Shown here: positions 1 through 3,953 of the stretch, in pieces | Position numbering within the stretch: position 1 is the first letter of the stretch | Layout: each line of letters opens with the position of its first letter | DNA from: a bacterium | GTDB lineage: Bacteria > Patescibacteriota > Microgenomatia > JAADGY01 | NCBI GenBank assembly: GCA_013152165.1 | Contig: JAADGY010000011.1 | Span: 1 to 5,661 of the forward strand | Direction of reading: 5' to 3' | Length of the DNA: 5,661 nt | Translations under genes and position numbers: made by a program | The notes under the pieces: generated by a model | What the model saw: only the letters and a program-made list of their open reading frames with translations | Told to the model about the DNA's origin: nothing | The model's database searches: none

Positions 1-285
1 TTTGATAAGCTGACATAGGAAGGTTGAGACCTGTAAAATTATTGGCGTTTGGATAAAACTGATCTTGATCTGATTGATAAAGTTGTCATTATTTGGTGAG
101 TTTGGTTTTTCTTACCTAGACATGGGTAGACTGTTTTTGCTTGGTGGTAGCGGGGAAATTATAGAGGAGTAATTGAAGCAGTAAATCTGGGTTCTTTAGC
201 GGTACAAGGAGATGTATTATCAAATAGTCTTAGGTGATCTTGGATTAGATAAGAAGTAGTTTGATTTGTGATATAAATAAAAGGT
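1..285 (+). other. Gene-less upstream stretch with broken open frames
   Basis: No intact gene is visible on either strand. On the + strand one frame is open from 14 to 172 except for a TGA at 71-73, and ends with the peptide LFLLGGSGEIIEE. A second frame is open from 151 to 234 and reads as protein-like text (VNLGSLAVQGDVL). The first frame then resumes with GDLGLDKK before a TAG at 257-259. Joined through two frameshifts, these could be the decayed 3' end of a gene, but such short open stretches also arise by chance in AT-rich DNA. I do not recognise a family. The last 20 bases hold the likely promoter of the next gene. Confidence 0.25.
269..277 (+). promoter_or_regulatory. Extended -10 promoter of the phosphatase/PRPP operon
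   Basis: TGA followed by TATAAA (272-277) is a good extended -10 element. Transcription would be expected to start about seven bases further on, near 284, only about two bases before the ATG at 286. No convincing -35 box was found. The AAGG at 281-284 lies one base from the ATG, too close to act as a Shine-Dalgarno site, so leaderless or near-leaderless translation is inferred. Confidence 0.5.
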
Positions 286-972
286 ATGAAAATCGGGGAC
301 AAGGTGAAGTTTATCGGATTTGATGTGGATGGGACGTTGACGAAGGGCTATTCATGGTATCGGCTGCATAAGGCGATGGGGATGGCTGATGATGAAGAGC
401 AGGAAGTGGTTTTACAGATTAAAAGTGAAAGGCTGGACCCATTTGAAATAGGCAAGATGGTGACCAGGTATTATCGGCGGTATGAACAAAATAACAAGGA
501 GCATATGATGAAGGTTCTGTCGAAATGGGAGTTTGAGGATGGGGTGGAGGATGTAGTTAATCGGTTAAAAAATAAGTATAAGTTGGGGATCGTGTCCGGC
601 GGGCCGCATTTATTTGTTAGGAGCGTGGCCGAGAGGTTGGGGATCGCGATTTGGAGGTCGACTAACTATATATTGTTTGATAAGGATGGATCCAGATTTG
701 TGAAGATTTGGGTGGAGGGCGGCCCCGAAATGAAGGCGATATATTTAAAAGAAATAGGGCGCAGTTTGGGTATCAAGGCTGACGAGATGATGTTTGTTGG
801 GGATTCCTTAAGCGATGAAGCGGCTTTTGAGTATGCAGCCTATCCGGTGTTGTATGTTCACCATGATAATCGGATGAATACCCGGGATACAATAGCCAAG
901 TTAAGGCAAAAAACAAGGTTTGCGATTACTAAGTTTAGCGAGTTATTTGATGTGTTAGAATTTAGTACATGA
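286..972 (+). CDS. HAD-superfamily phosphatase, phosphoserine phosphatase-like (HAD-IB)
   Basis: This is a cytoplasmic phosphohydrolase of 228 residues. All four HAD motifs are visible. Motif I is FDVDGTLT, with nucleophile Asp13 and acid/base Asp15. Motif II is VSGG, with Ser104. Motif III is probably Lys150 in GPEMKAIYLKE. Motif IV is VGDSLSDE, with Mg-binding Asp173 and Asp177. The helical insert between motifs I and II (about residues 25-85) is a C1-type cap, as in SerB-like enzymes. The length fits the HAD-IB group. The substrate cannot be read from sequence: phosphoserine, a sugar phosphate or a nucleotide are all possible. Its TGA stop overlaps the next ATG (ATGA, 969-972), so it is translationally coupled to a PRPP synthetase, which hints at a phosphorylated sugar or nucleotide substrate. 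Confidence 0.85.
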   Translation: MKIGDKVKFIGFDVDGTLTKGYSWYRLHKAMGMADDEEQEVVLQIKSERLDPFEIGKMVTRYYRRYEQNNKEHMMKVLSKWEFEDGVEDVVNRLKNKYKLGIVSGGPHLFVRSVAERLGIAIWRSTNYILFDKDGSRFVKIWVEGGPEMKAIYLKEIGRSLGIKADEMMFVGDSLSDEAAFEYAAYPVLYVHHDNRMNTRDTIAKLRQKTRFAITKFSELFDVLEFST

Positions 973-1772
973 AGGTGCTTGTTGGCTGGCAGAAGGATGT
1001 ATTAGGAAGCAAGAGTGCGGTCAAGGTCAAGGTGGTCGAGTTTGCGAACGGGGAGTTTAGGACATGGGTTGATCCGCTTAAAATTAAGCAAAGGGAAGTG
1101 GTAGTCAAGGTTAGGTTTTATCCTAATATCAATCGGAATTTGATATTGACGCTGTTGACGGTAGATGGCTTGAAGCGAGCGGGAGCAAAAAAAATCAGGC
1201 TGGAGGCTTTATGGTTTCCTTATTCACCCCAAAATAAGGTGTTTGTTAAGGGCGAACCGTTGTCGATGAAGTTGACGGTTGACTTATTGGAAGCGGCCGG
1301 GGTTGATGAGTTTGTAGTTTATGACATTCACCATATCGAGTCGCTGTCTTTTTTTAGCAGGCCGGTTGTTCATTTGTCTTTTTTGACCGAGTTTGTGCGG
1401 GTTTTGAGGCCGATGGTGGATAAAGACTGGGTAGTGATTTCGCCTGATTGTGGCGGGGGAGAGAGAGCGGAAAAATTAGCCAAAATTTTAGGGTTAAAAT
1501 GGGGATATTTTGAAAAACAGCGAAGCCGGTTAACAGGCAAGATAAGATTTTTTAACTTAAAAGGGGTTGATGTGATGGGAAAAAATGGCATAATTGTAGA
1601 TGATTTTAGTGCAACTGGCGGGACTATTTTAAAGGTGGCTGAGAAATTAAAAGAGGGGGGCGCAGGCAAGATAGTTGTCTGTTTAAGCCATTTATTAATG
1701 GATAGCCAGACATTTGCCAAAGTGAAACGAAAGGGATTGGTGGATGAGTGGGTAGTGGGAATGGGGAAATAA
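969..1772 (+). CDS. prs: Ribose-phosphate diphosphokinase (PRPP synthetase), short divergent form
   Basis: The enzyme makes PRPP from ribose 5-phosphate and ATP in the cytoplasm, for nucleotide salvage or synthesis. Conserved blocks in order are: FANGEF (25-30), matching the N-terminal F-x-G-E motif; PYSPQNK then GEPLSMKL (84-102), matching the PYxRQD...EPISAK block; YDIHH (118-122), with the metal-binding His; SPDCGGGERA (158-167); KQR (183-185), the flexible-loop Lys/Arg pair; and VDDFSATGGT (210-219), the PRPP-binding loop. It has 267 residues, against about 310 for typical bacterial Prs, and ends at the strand where the usual TDTIP segment would begin. The usual Arg-Gln-Asp of the ATP site is replaced by Ser-Pro-Gln-Asn, and the THG(x)FS segment is replaced by SHLLMDS. 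Activity is likely, but phosphate/ADP allostery may be lost. The start is set by the ATGA overlap with the phosphatase gene. The stop at 1770-1772 merges into a repeat array. Confidence 0.85.
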   Translation: MKVLVGWQKDVLGSKSAVKVKVVEFANGEFRTWVDPLKIKQREVVVKVRFYPNINRNLILTLLTVDGLKRAGAKKIRLEALWFPYSPQNKVFVKGEPLSMKLTVDLLEAAGVDEFVVYDIHHIESLSFFSRPVVHLSFLTEFVRVLRPMVDKDWVVISPDCGGGERAEKLAKILGLKWGYFEKQRSRLTGKIRFFNLKGVDVMGKNGIIVDDFSATGGTILKVAEKLKEGGAGKIVVCLSHLLMDSQTFAKVKRKGLVDEWVVGMGK

Positions 1773-1826
1773 GTTAAAAGTTCAAAGTGCAAAGTTCAAA
1801 GTTACAGTTTAAAGTTAAAAGTTAAA
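1770..1826 (+). repeat. AAAGTT-type degenerate short-repeat array
   Basis: This is a run of loosely periodic units of 7-10 bases built on AAAGTTC/AAAGTTA (for example AAAAGTTCAAAGTGCAAAG, then AAAGTTACAG and AAAGTTAAAAGTTAAA). It starts at the stop codon of the PRPP synthetase gene and runs into the inverted repeat at 1825. Related arrays occur at 3358-3410 and 5472-5500, each also following a gene. It has no coding potential. Confidence 0.7.
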
Positions 1827-1872
1827 CCCTGAACCAGACTCTTAACTTTAACGTCGGAGACGGTTCAGGGTT
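1825..1872 (+). other. 11-bp perfect inverted repeat (RNA hairpin)
   Basis: AACCCTGAACC (1825-1835) pairs perfectly with GGTTCAGGGTT (1862-1872) around a 26-base loop. The loop contains a small GTC-GGA-GAC hairpin (1853-1861). An alternative pairing, CGGAG (1855-1859) with CTCCG (1874-1878), would compete with the long stem. No T-tract follows, so it is not itself a terminator. It lies in the 3' untranslated region of the operon, before the terminator at 1913-1965. It could protect the mRNA 3' end or be a transcribed structured element; neither is proven. Confidence 0.55.
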
Positions 1873-1912
1873 GCTCCGAACTGATACTTCGTTCTAGTGC
1901 GAGGCAAACTCT

Positions 1913-1965
1913 AAACTGCCCACTTGAGATGGGAGAGAGTCGGGGGAAGAAGTGGGTGGTTTTTT
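1913..1965 (+). terminator. Intrinsic terminator of the phosphatase/PRPP operon
   Basis: AAACTGCCCACTT (1913-1925) pairs with AAGTGGGTGGTTT (1950-1962), a 13-bp stem with two G-T wobbles and a 24-base G-rich loop. The T-run at 1960-1965 follows at once. It sits about 140 bases after the PRPP synthetase stop and immediately before the promoter of the next gene, as expected for the end of the upstream unit. The loop is long for a terminator. Confidence 0.75.
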
Positions 1966-1973
1966 GCTAATAT
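1965..1973 (+). promoter_or_regulatory. Extended -10 promoter of the alkyltransferase-like gene
   Basis: TGC followed by TAATAT (1968-1973) fits TGN-TANNNT. Seven bases beyond its end is 1980, the A of the ATG, so a leaderless transcript is predicted. No Shine-Dalgarno-like sequence lies between the T-run of the terminator and the ATG. No clear -35 box is seen. Confidence 0.4.
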
Positions 1974-1979
1974 TTTATT

Positions 1980-2282
1980 ATGGGGGTGTTCCAAGAAATA
2001 TATCGGATAGTCAAACGAATCCCAAAGGGTAGGGCGGCGAGTTATGGCTGGGTAGCGAGACAGGCTGGCATTGGCGATGCCCGAGTGGTGGGGTGGGCCC
2101 TGCATGCCAATGATAGCTACGAAAGAGTGCCATGCTACCGAGTGGTTAGAAAGGATGGCAAGTTGGCTGATAACTATGCCCATGGCGGGGCAGAAAAGCA
2201 AAGGCGGTTATTAGAAAAAGAGGGGGTCAGGTTCGATAAGCGGGGCCGGGTAAGGCAGGAGTTTTTAGTCAATTCTAAGTAA
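1980..2282 (+). CDS. Alkyltransferase-like protein (MGMT C-terminal domain family)
   Basis: This 100-residue protein is only the DNA-binding/active-site domain of O6-methylguanine-DNA methyltransferase, the size of alkyltransferase-like (ATL) proteins. Visible family marks are GRAASYGWVA (17-26, nucleotide-flipping Tyr22), the recognition helix RVVGWALHAN (35-44, with the 'arginine finger' Arg35), the active-site block PCYRVVRKDG (51-60) and the ATL-style tail KQRRLLEKEGVRF (73-85). True MGMTs carry PCHRV and classical ATLs PWHRV. Here Cys52 is kept but the following His is Tyr, so the Cys-His relay is incomplete. It may still bind alkylated guanine and flag it for nucleotide excision repair, or transfer slowly. 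It stands alone between a terminator and the next promoter. The start is fixed by the close -10 element, since no other in-frame start fits the domain better. Confidence 0.85.
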   Translation: MGVFQEIYRIVKRIPKGRAASYGWVARQAGIGDARVVGWALHANDSYERVPCYRVVRKDGKLADNYAHGGAEKQRRLLEKEGVRFDKRGRVRQEFLVNSK

Positions 2283-2285
2283 GAA

Positions 2286-2323
2286 TGGCCAAGAGATTTT
2301 TGGCTGGAGTTTTGACTTTTTTT
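2286..2323 (+). terminator. Possible weak intrinsic terminator
   Basis: GGCCAA (2287-2292) pairs with TTGGCT (2300-2305, one G-T wobble) around a 7-base loop. T-runs follow at 2310-2313 and 2317-2323. The stem is short and the first T-run starts four bases after it, so efficiency is doubtful. Its position just after the alkyltransferase-like gene fits. Confidence 0.35.
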
Positions 2324-2340
2324 GAATTTAATGATAGAAA
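2312..2340 (+). promoter_or_regulatory. Sigma70-type promoter of the membrane-protein gene
   Basis: TTGACT (2312-2317) and TAGAAA (2335-2340) are 17 bases apart, and TGA precedes the -10 (extended -10). Predicted transcription start is near 2347, giving a leader of about 33 nt. A second overlapping candidate is TTGAAT (2322-2327) with GATAAT (2344-2349), spacing 16. This is the only gene here with a full -35/-10 pair, a leader and a Shine-Dalgarno site. Confidence 0.6.
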
Positions 2341-2366
2341 CAAGATAATTGTTTTAGTTAGTTTTT

Positions 2367-2372
2367 AAGGAG
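2367..2372 (+). promoter_or_regulatory. Shine-Dalgarno site deciding the start of the membrane-protein gene
   Basis: AAGGAG ends seven bases before the ATG at 2380, ideal spacing. The second in-frame ATG at 2386 would be 13 bases away. This selects 2380 and contrasts with the other genes of the window, which lack such a site. Confidence 0.8.
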
Positions 2373-2379
2373 TTTTTAA

Positions 2380-2865
2380 ATGGCGATGGCTAAAAAACAC
2401 GTTAAGGAAAAAGATAGTAAAGTTAAAGGCGTTGGCACAGCCAGCACTCATTCAAAAAAACAGGCCGGTGGAAGCGTTGTAAACACAACCTTTTTGCTGG
2501 TATTTTTGGTGGGCTTGATGATCGGCGTGGCTGGCAGTAGTTTTTATTGGTATCAGCAAAAAACCAAAGGCTTTTTGCCGATAGACCAACTGACTAAAAA
2601 AGTGGAAACCTATGTGACGAATAATGTTTTCAAAGGCCAGATTCAGGTCAAAATAAAGGAAATGGAGCCGATGGGAAGTTTGGCTAAGTTCAAGATAGAA
2701 ATTCCTAATCGGGGCGAGTTCACTTCGTATGTGACACGGCAGGGTGATATGCTGTTTCCCGAGGGGATGGATATGAAGGCTGTGTCAGCGACTCCAGAAG
2801 CTCAAGCGCCGCAGGCTACCGACAGCGGGGCGGCTTCGCCTTCTGGTGAGAACAAAACCAAGTAA
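2380..2865 (+). CDS. Single-pass membrane-anchored protein with DsbC/DsbG N-domain-like region
   Basis: This 161-residue protein has a lysine-rich N-terminus (1-31), one hydrophobic segment at about 34-56 (TTFLLVFLVGLMIGVAG), a soluble region at 64-135 and a low-complexity tail rich in Ala, Pro, Ser, Thr and Gln (136-161). The positive N-terminus predicts N-in, C-out topology, so the soluble part should face the cell surface or periplasm-like space. Residues 68-132 (LTKKVETYVTNN, then KFKIEIP, SYVTRQGDMLFPEGM) recall the small N-terminal domain that precedes thioredoxin folds in DsbC/DsbG-type proteins and in membrane-anchored Dsb proteins. However, the protein has no cysteine at all and no thioredoxin domain. 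It may therefore be a stand-alone dimerisation or substrate-binding module. The resemblance is from pattern memory and uncertain; function is unknown. Confidence 0.75.
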   Translation: MAMAKKHVKEKDSKVKGVGTASTHSKKQAGGSVVNTTFLLVFLVGLMIGVAGSSFYWYQQKTKGFLPIDQLTKKVETYVTNNVFKGQIQVKIKEMEPMGSLAKFKIEIPNRGEFTSYVTRQGDMLFPEGMDMKAVSATPEAQAPQATDSGAASPSGENKTK

Positions 2866-2870
2866 TTCTT

Positions 2871-2887
2871 GGCTGGGCTCAGCAGCC
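2871..2887 (+). other. Short hairpin after the membrane-protein gene
   Basis: GGCTG (2871-2875) pairs with CAGCC (2883-2887), or alternatively GCTG (2872-2875) with CAGC (2880-2883). No T-run follows, so it is at most a weak transcript-end structure. Confidence 0.25.
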
Positions 2888-2901
2888 TGGATAGAGCGTG
2901 T

Positions 2902-2927
2902 TTGGCAATTTGGCAAAGTTGAATAAA
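2902..2927 (+). promoter_or_regulatory. Possible promoter of the ribonuclease HI gene
   Basis: TTGGCA (2902-2907) could be a -35 box, and AATAAA (2922-2927) or the overlapping ATAAAT (2923-2928) a -10 box. The spacing of 14-15 is short. The predicted transcription start is within a base or two of the ATG at 2933. No Shine-Dalgarno sequence is present. Confidence 0.3.
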
Positions 2928-2932
2928 TAGAA

Positions 2933-3367
2933 ATGAAATGGTTAATCATAAGTGATGGGGGGGCGCGAGGCAATCCAGGTCCGGCGGCGTCAGGGTTTGC
3001 GGTTTTTAAGTCCGGCCAGATGGTGTTTGAAGCTGGATTTTTTTGGGGTCACAAGACAAACAACCAAGCCGAGTATCTAGGATTATTAACGGTGTTAGGG
3101 TGGATATTGAACAGACAGCCGATGTTTGGGGGAGAGAAGGTGGTAATTAGGATGGATTCAGAGTTGGTGGTGTCGCAGGTTAACGGGCTGTATAAAGTCA
3201 AGTCGGCCAATATGAAACCTTTGTATGAGAAGGTGAGGCGGATGATGGAAAGGTTAAAGGACGAGGGGGTAGAGGTTAAAGTGGAGCATAGGTTAAGGGA
3301 TGAAATAGCGGAAGCGGACAGGTTGGTGAATGAGGTGTTGGATGTGGTAAAGCTGGGAAGTTTGTAA
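2933..3367 (+). CDS. rnhA: Ribonuclease HI
   Basis: This 144-residue RNase H-fold nuclease cuts the RNA strand of RNA:DNA hybrids (R-loops, lagging-strand primers) in the cytoplasm. All four acidic catalytic residues are seen: Asp8 in SDGGARGNPGPAA, Glu47 in TNNQAEYLGLL, Asp75 in IRMDSELVV and Asp129 in EADRLVNEVLD. The segment QVNGLYKVKSANMKPLY (82-98) matches the conserved 'Q..G.Y.v....l.pl' helix of the short Bacillus/archaeal-type RNase HI, which lacks the E. coli basic protrusion. Length is normal. The start at 2933 gives MKW directly before the first beta strand. The last codons (Ser-Leu-stop) lie inside the first unit of the following repeat array (AAGTTTGTAAAG at 3358-3369 recurs at 5482-5493). 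Confidence 0.92.
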   Translation: MKWLIISDGGARGNPGPAASGFAVFKSGQMVFEAGFFWGHKTNNQAEYLGLLTVLGWILNRQPMFGGEKVVIRMDSELVVSQVNGLYKVKSANMKPLYEKVRRMMERLKDEGVEVKVEHRLRDEIAEADRLVNEVLDVVKLGSL

Positions 3368-3410
3368 AGTTCATAAAGTTAGAAAGTTTATCAAGTTCAT
3401 AAAGTTAAAA
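3358..3410 (+). repeat. AAAGTTCAT-type short-repeat array
   Basis: About five degenerate units of 8-9 bases (AAAGTTCAT, AAAGTTAG, AAAGTTTAT, CAAGTTCAT, AAAGTTAAAAG). The array begins within the last two codons and stop of the ribonuclease HI gene. It is followed by AAAAGCGAC (3407-3415), which recurs at 5514-5522 upstream of the second long repeat copy. Confidence 0.7.
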
Positions 3411-3417
3411 GCGACAA

Positions 3418-3517
3418 AGTGTATAGAGGGGATAAAGGGACTGGGGATAAGTAATAAGTAATAACTAATAAGTAATAGGTAATAAGATAAAAAAATGTCA
3501 AAACTTAAATGTCAAAT
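3418..3517 (+). repeat. Long direct repeat, copy A
   Basis: These 100 bases match 5562-5661 at 98 positions (mismatches at 3425 and 3442), an offset of 2,144 bases. Copy B is cut by the window end, so the full unit may be longer. It includes five 7-base tandem units at 3447-3481 (ATAAGTA, ATAAGTA, ATAACTA, ATAAGTA, ATAGGTA) plus a partial sixth, then an A-run and AAATGTCAAA-type text. No open frame or transposase is present. The two copies flank the thymidylate synthase fusion gene. Confidence 0.9.
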
Positions 3518-3546
3518 CTCAAAGCTGCATCTTAAATGTTAAATCT
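3504..3546 (+). repeat. Pair of 16-base near-identical direct repeats
   Basis: CTTAAATGTCAAATCT (3504-3519) and CTTAAATGTTAAATCT (3531-3546) differ at one base and lie 27 bases apart. They begin inside the end of long repeat copy A, and show that the AT-rich filler itself is built by local duplication. Confidence 0.65.
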
Positions 3547-3587
3547 TTCAAGAATCCGAAATAAACCCTAAATTCGAAGCTCCAAAC

Positions 3588-3645
3588 TCGCCTCGCTTCG
3601 CGAGGCGAAGCGGGTCCACCTCGCGTTAAACGAGGCTCCGCGAGT
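3588..3645. repeat. GC-rich hairpin cluster in AT-rich spacer
   Basis: TCGCCTCG (3588-3595) pairs with CGAGGCGA (3601-3608) around a 5-base loop. The overlapping CGCTTCG (3594-3600) pairs with CGAAGCG (3606-3612). Next come CCTCG (3619-3623) with CGAGG (3631-3635), and CTCGCG (3620-3625) with CGCGAG (3639-3644). Mutually exclusive stems share the same CCTCG/CGAGG word. No T-run follows. The GC content contrasts sharply with the surrounding AT-rich repeats. It looks like a palindromic repeat element rather than a terminator. Confidence 0.6.
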
Positions 3646-3679
3646 TAAAGGCGGGCAAGTACGAAATCCGAATGACTAA

Positions 3680-3745
3680 ATGACAAAAACACTACTCCTG
3701 AGAGTGGGTGAGGCACGACCTGAGTAACCGTTCCCGGAACGCGGG
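3680..3745. other. GC-rich stretch with small palindromes
   Basis: CGTTCC-C-GGAACG (3729-3741) is a perfect 6-1-6 palindrome, and ACTC-CTGA-GAGT precedes it near 3693. The stretch carries no open frame and is bounded on both sides by AT-rich repeat text. It may be an operator-like site, or part of a larger repeat element together with the hairpins at 3588-3645. Confidence 0.35.
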
Positions 3746-3752
3746 GAGAAGT

Positions 3753-3780
3753 AATAGGTGATAAGTAAAAAGTAATAAGA
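3753..3780 (+). repeat. Degenerate 7-base tandem repeats
   Basis: Four in-phase heptamers (AATAGGT, GATAAGT, AAAAAGT, AATAAGA) of the same family as those in the long direct repeats, but more diverged. Confidence 0.6.
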
Positions 3781-3853
3781 AAGATAAAGAAACTTAAACT
3801 TCAAGTCTTAAGTAGAAGAACCCGGGGTTGGTTAAGAGGTTTTTGAAAGGTTT

Positions 3854-3905
3854 CCCTTGGGGTTAAAGGGTTGGATAGCAACCTAAAAGATGCACTCCAG
3901 GAGTG
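3854..3905 (+). other. Cluster of three adjacent hairpins upstream of the thymidylate synthase gene
   Basis: CCCTT (3854-3858) pairs with AAGGG (3866-3870). GGTTG (3869-3873) pairs with CAACC (3879-3883). CACTCC-A-GGAGTG (3893-3905) is a perfect 6-1-6 palindrome of the same design as 3729-3741. The cluster lies 35-90 bases upstream of the predicted -10 element. It could hold operator sites for the downstream gene, or be the 3' part of an unannotated transcript. Stems are short, so chance is not excluded. Confidence 0.35.
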
Positions 3906-3939
3906 AAAAGGGTTGGCTTGGTGGTTTTGGTTTTGATTG

Positions 3940-3948
3940 TGTTAGAAT
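3940..3948 (+). promoter_or_regulatory. Extended -10 promoter of the thymidylate synthase fusion gene
   Basis: TGT followed by TAGAAT (3943-3948, five of six consensus bases) is a clear extended -10. The start of transcription is expected near 3954-3955, which coincides with the GTG at 3954 and lies five bases before the ATG at 3960. No Shine-Dalgarno sequence and no good -35 box are seen, so a leaderless mRNA is inferred. Confidence 0.5.
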
Positions 3949-3953
3949 TTTAA

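Noticed and set aside
286..972. Recoded TGA (glycine) as in Gracilibacteria/SR1
   Set aside because: The TGA at 970-972 overlaps the ATG of the next gene in a classic ATGA junction and no gene here contains internal TGA; the standard bacterial code explains everything.
1370..1792. 140-codon open frame on the minus strand
   Set aside because: It lies antisense to the well-supported PRPP synthetase gene, has no recognisable motif and no promoter or ribosome site; it mirrors the stop-poor complement of a purine-rich gene.
1852..1880. tRNA T-arm (GGTTCAGGG)
   Set aside because: The TTC is not followed by the A/G-A-N-N pattern with a closing stem, and no acceptor or anticodon stem can be built around it.
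1911..2201. 96-codon open frame on the minus strand
   Set aside because: Antisense to the alkyltransferase-like gene and to the terminator stem; no protein-like pattern.
2785..2973. 62-codon open frame on the minus strand
   Set aside because: Bridges the ends of two + strand genes in antisense; no motif, and high Arg/Ser from composition only.
3368..3953. CRISPR array
   Set aside because: Units are 7-9 bases and contiguous or degenerate; there are no 24-40 base repeats with unique spacers of even length, and no cas gene is nearby.
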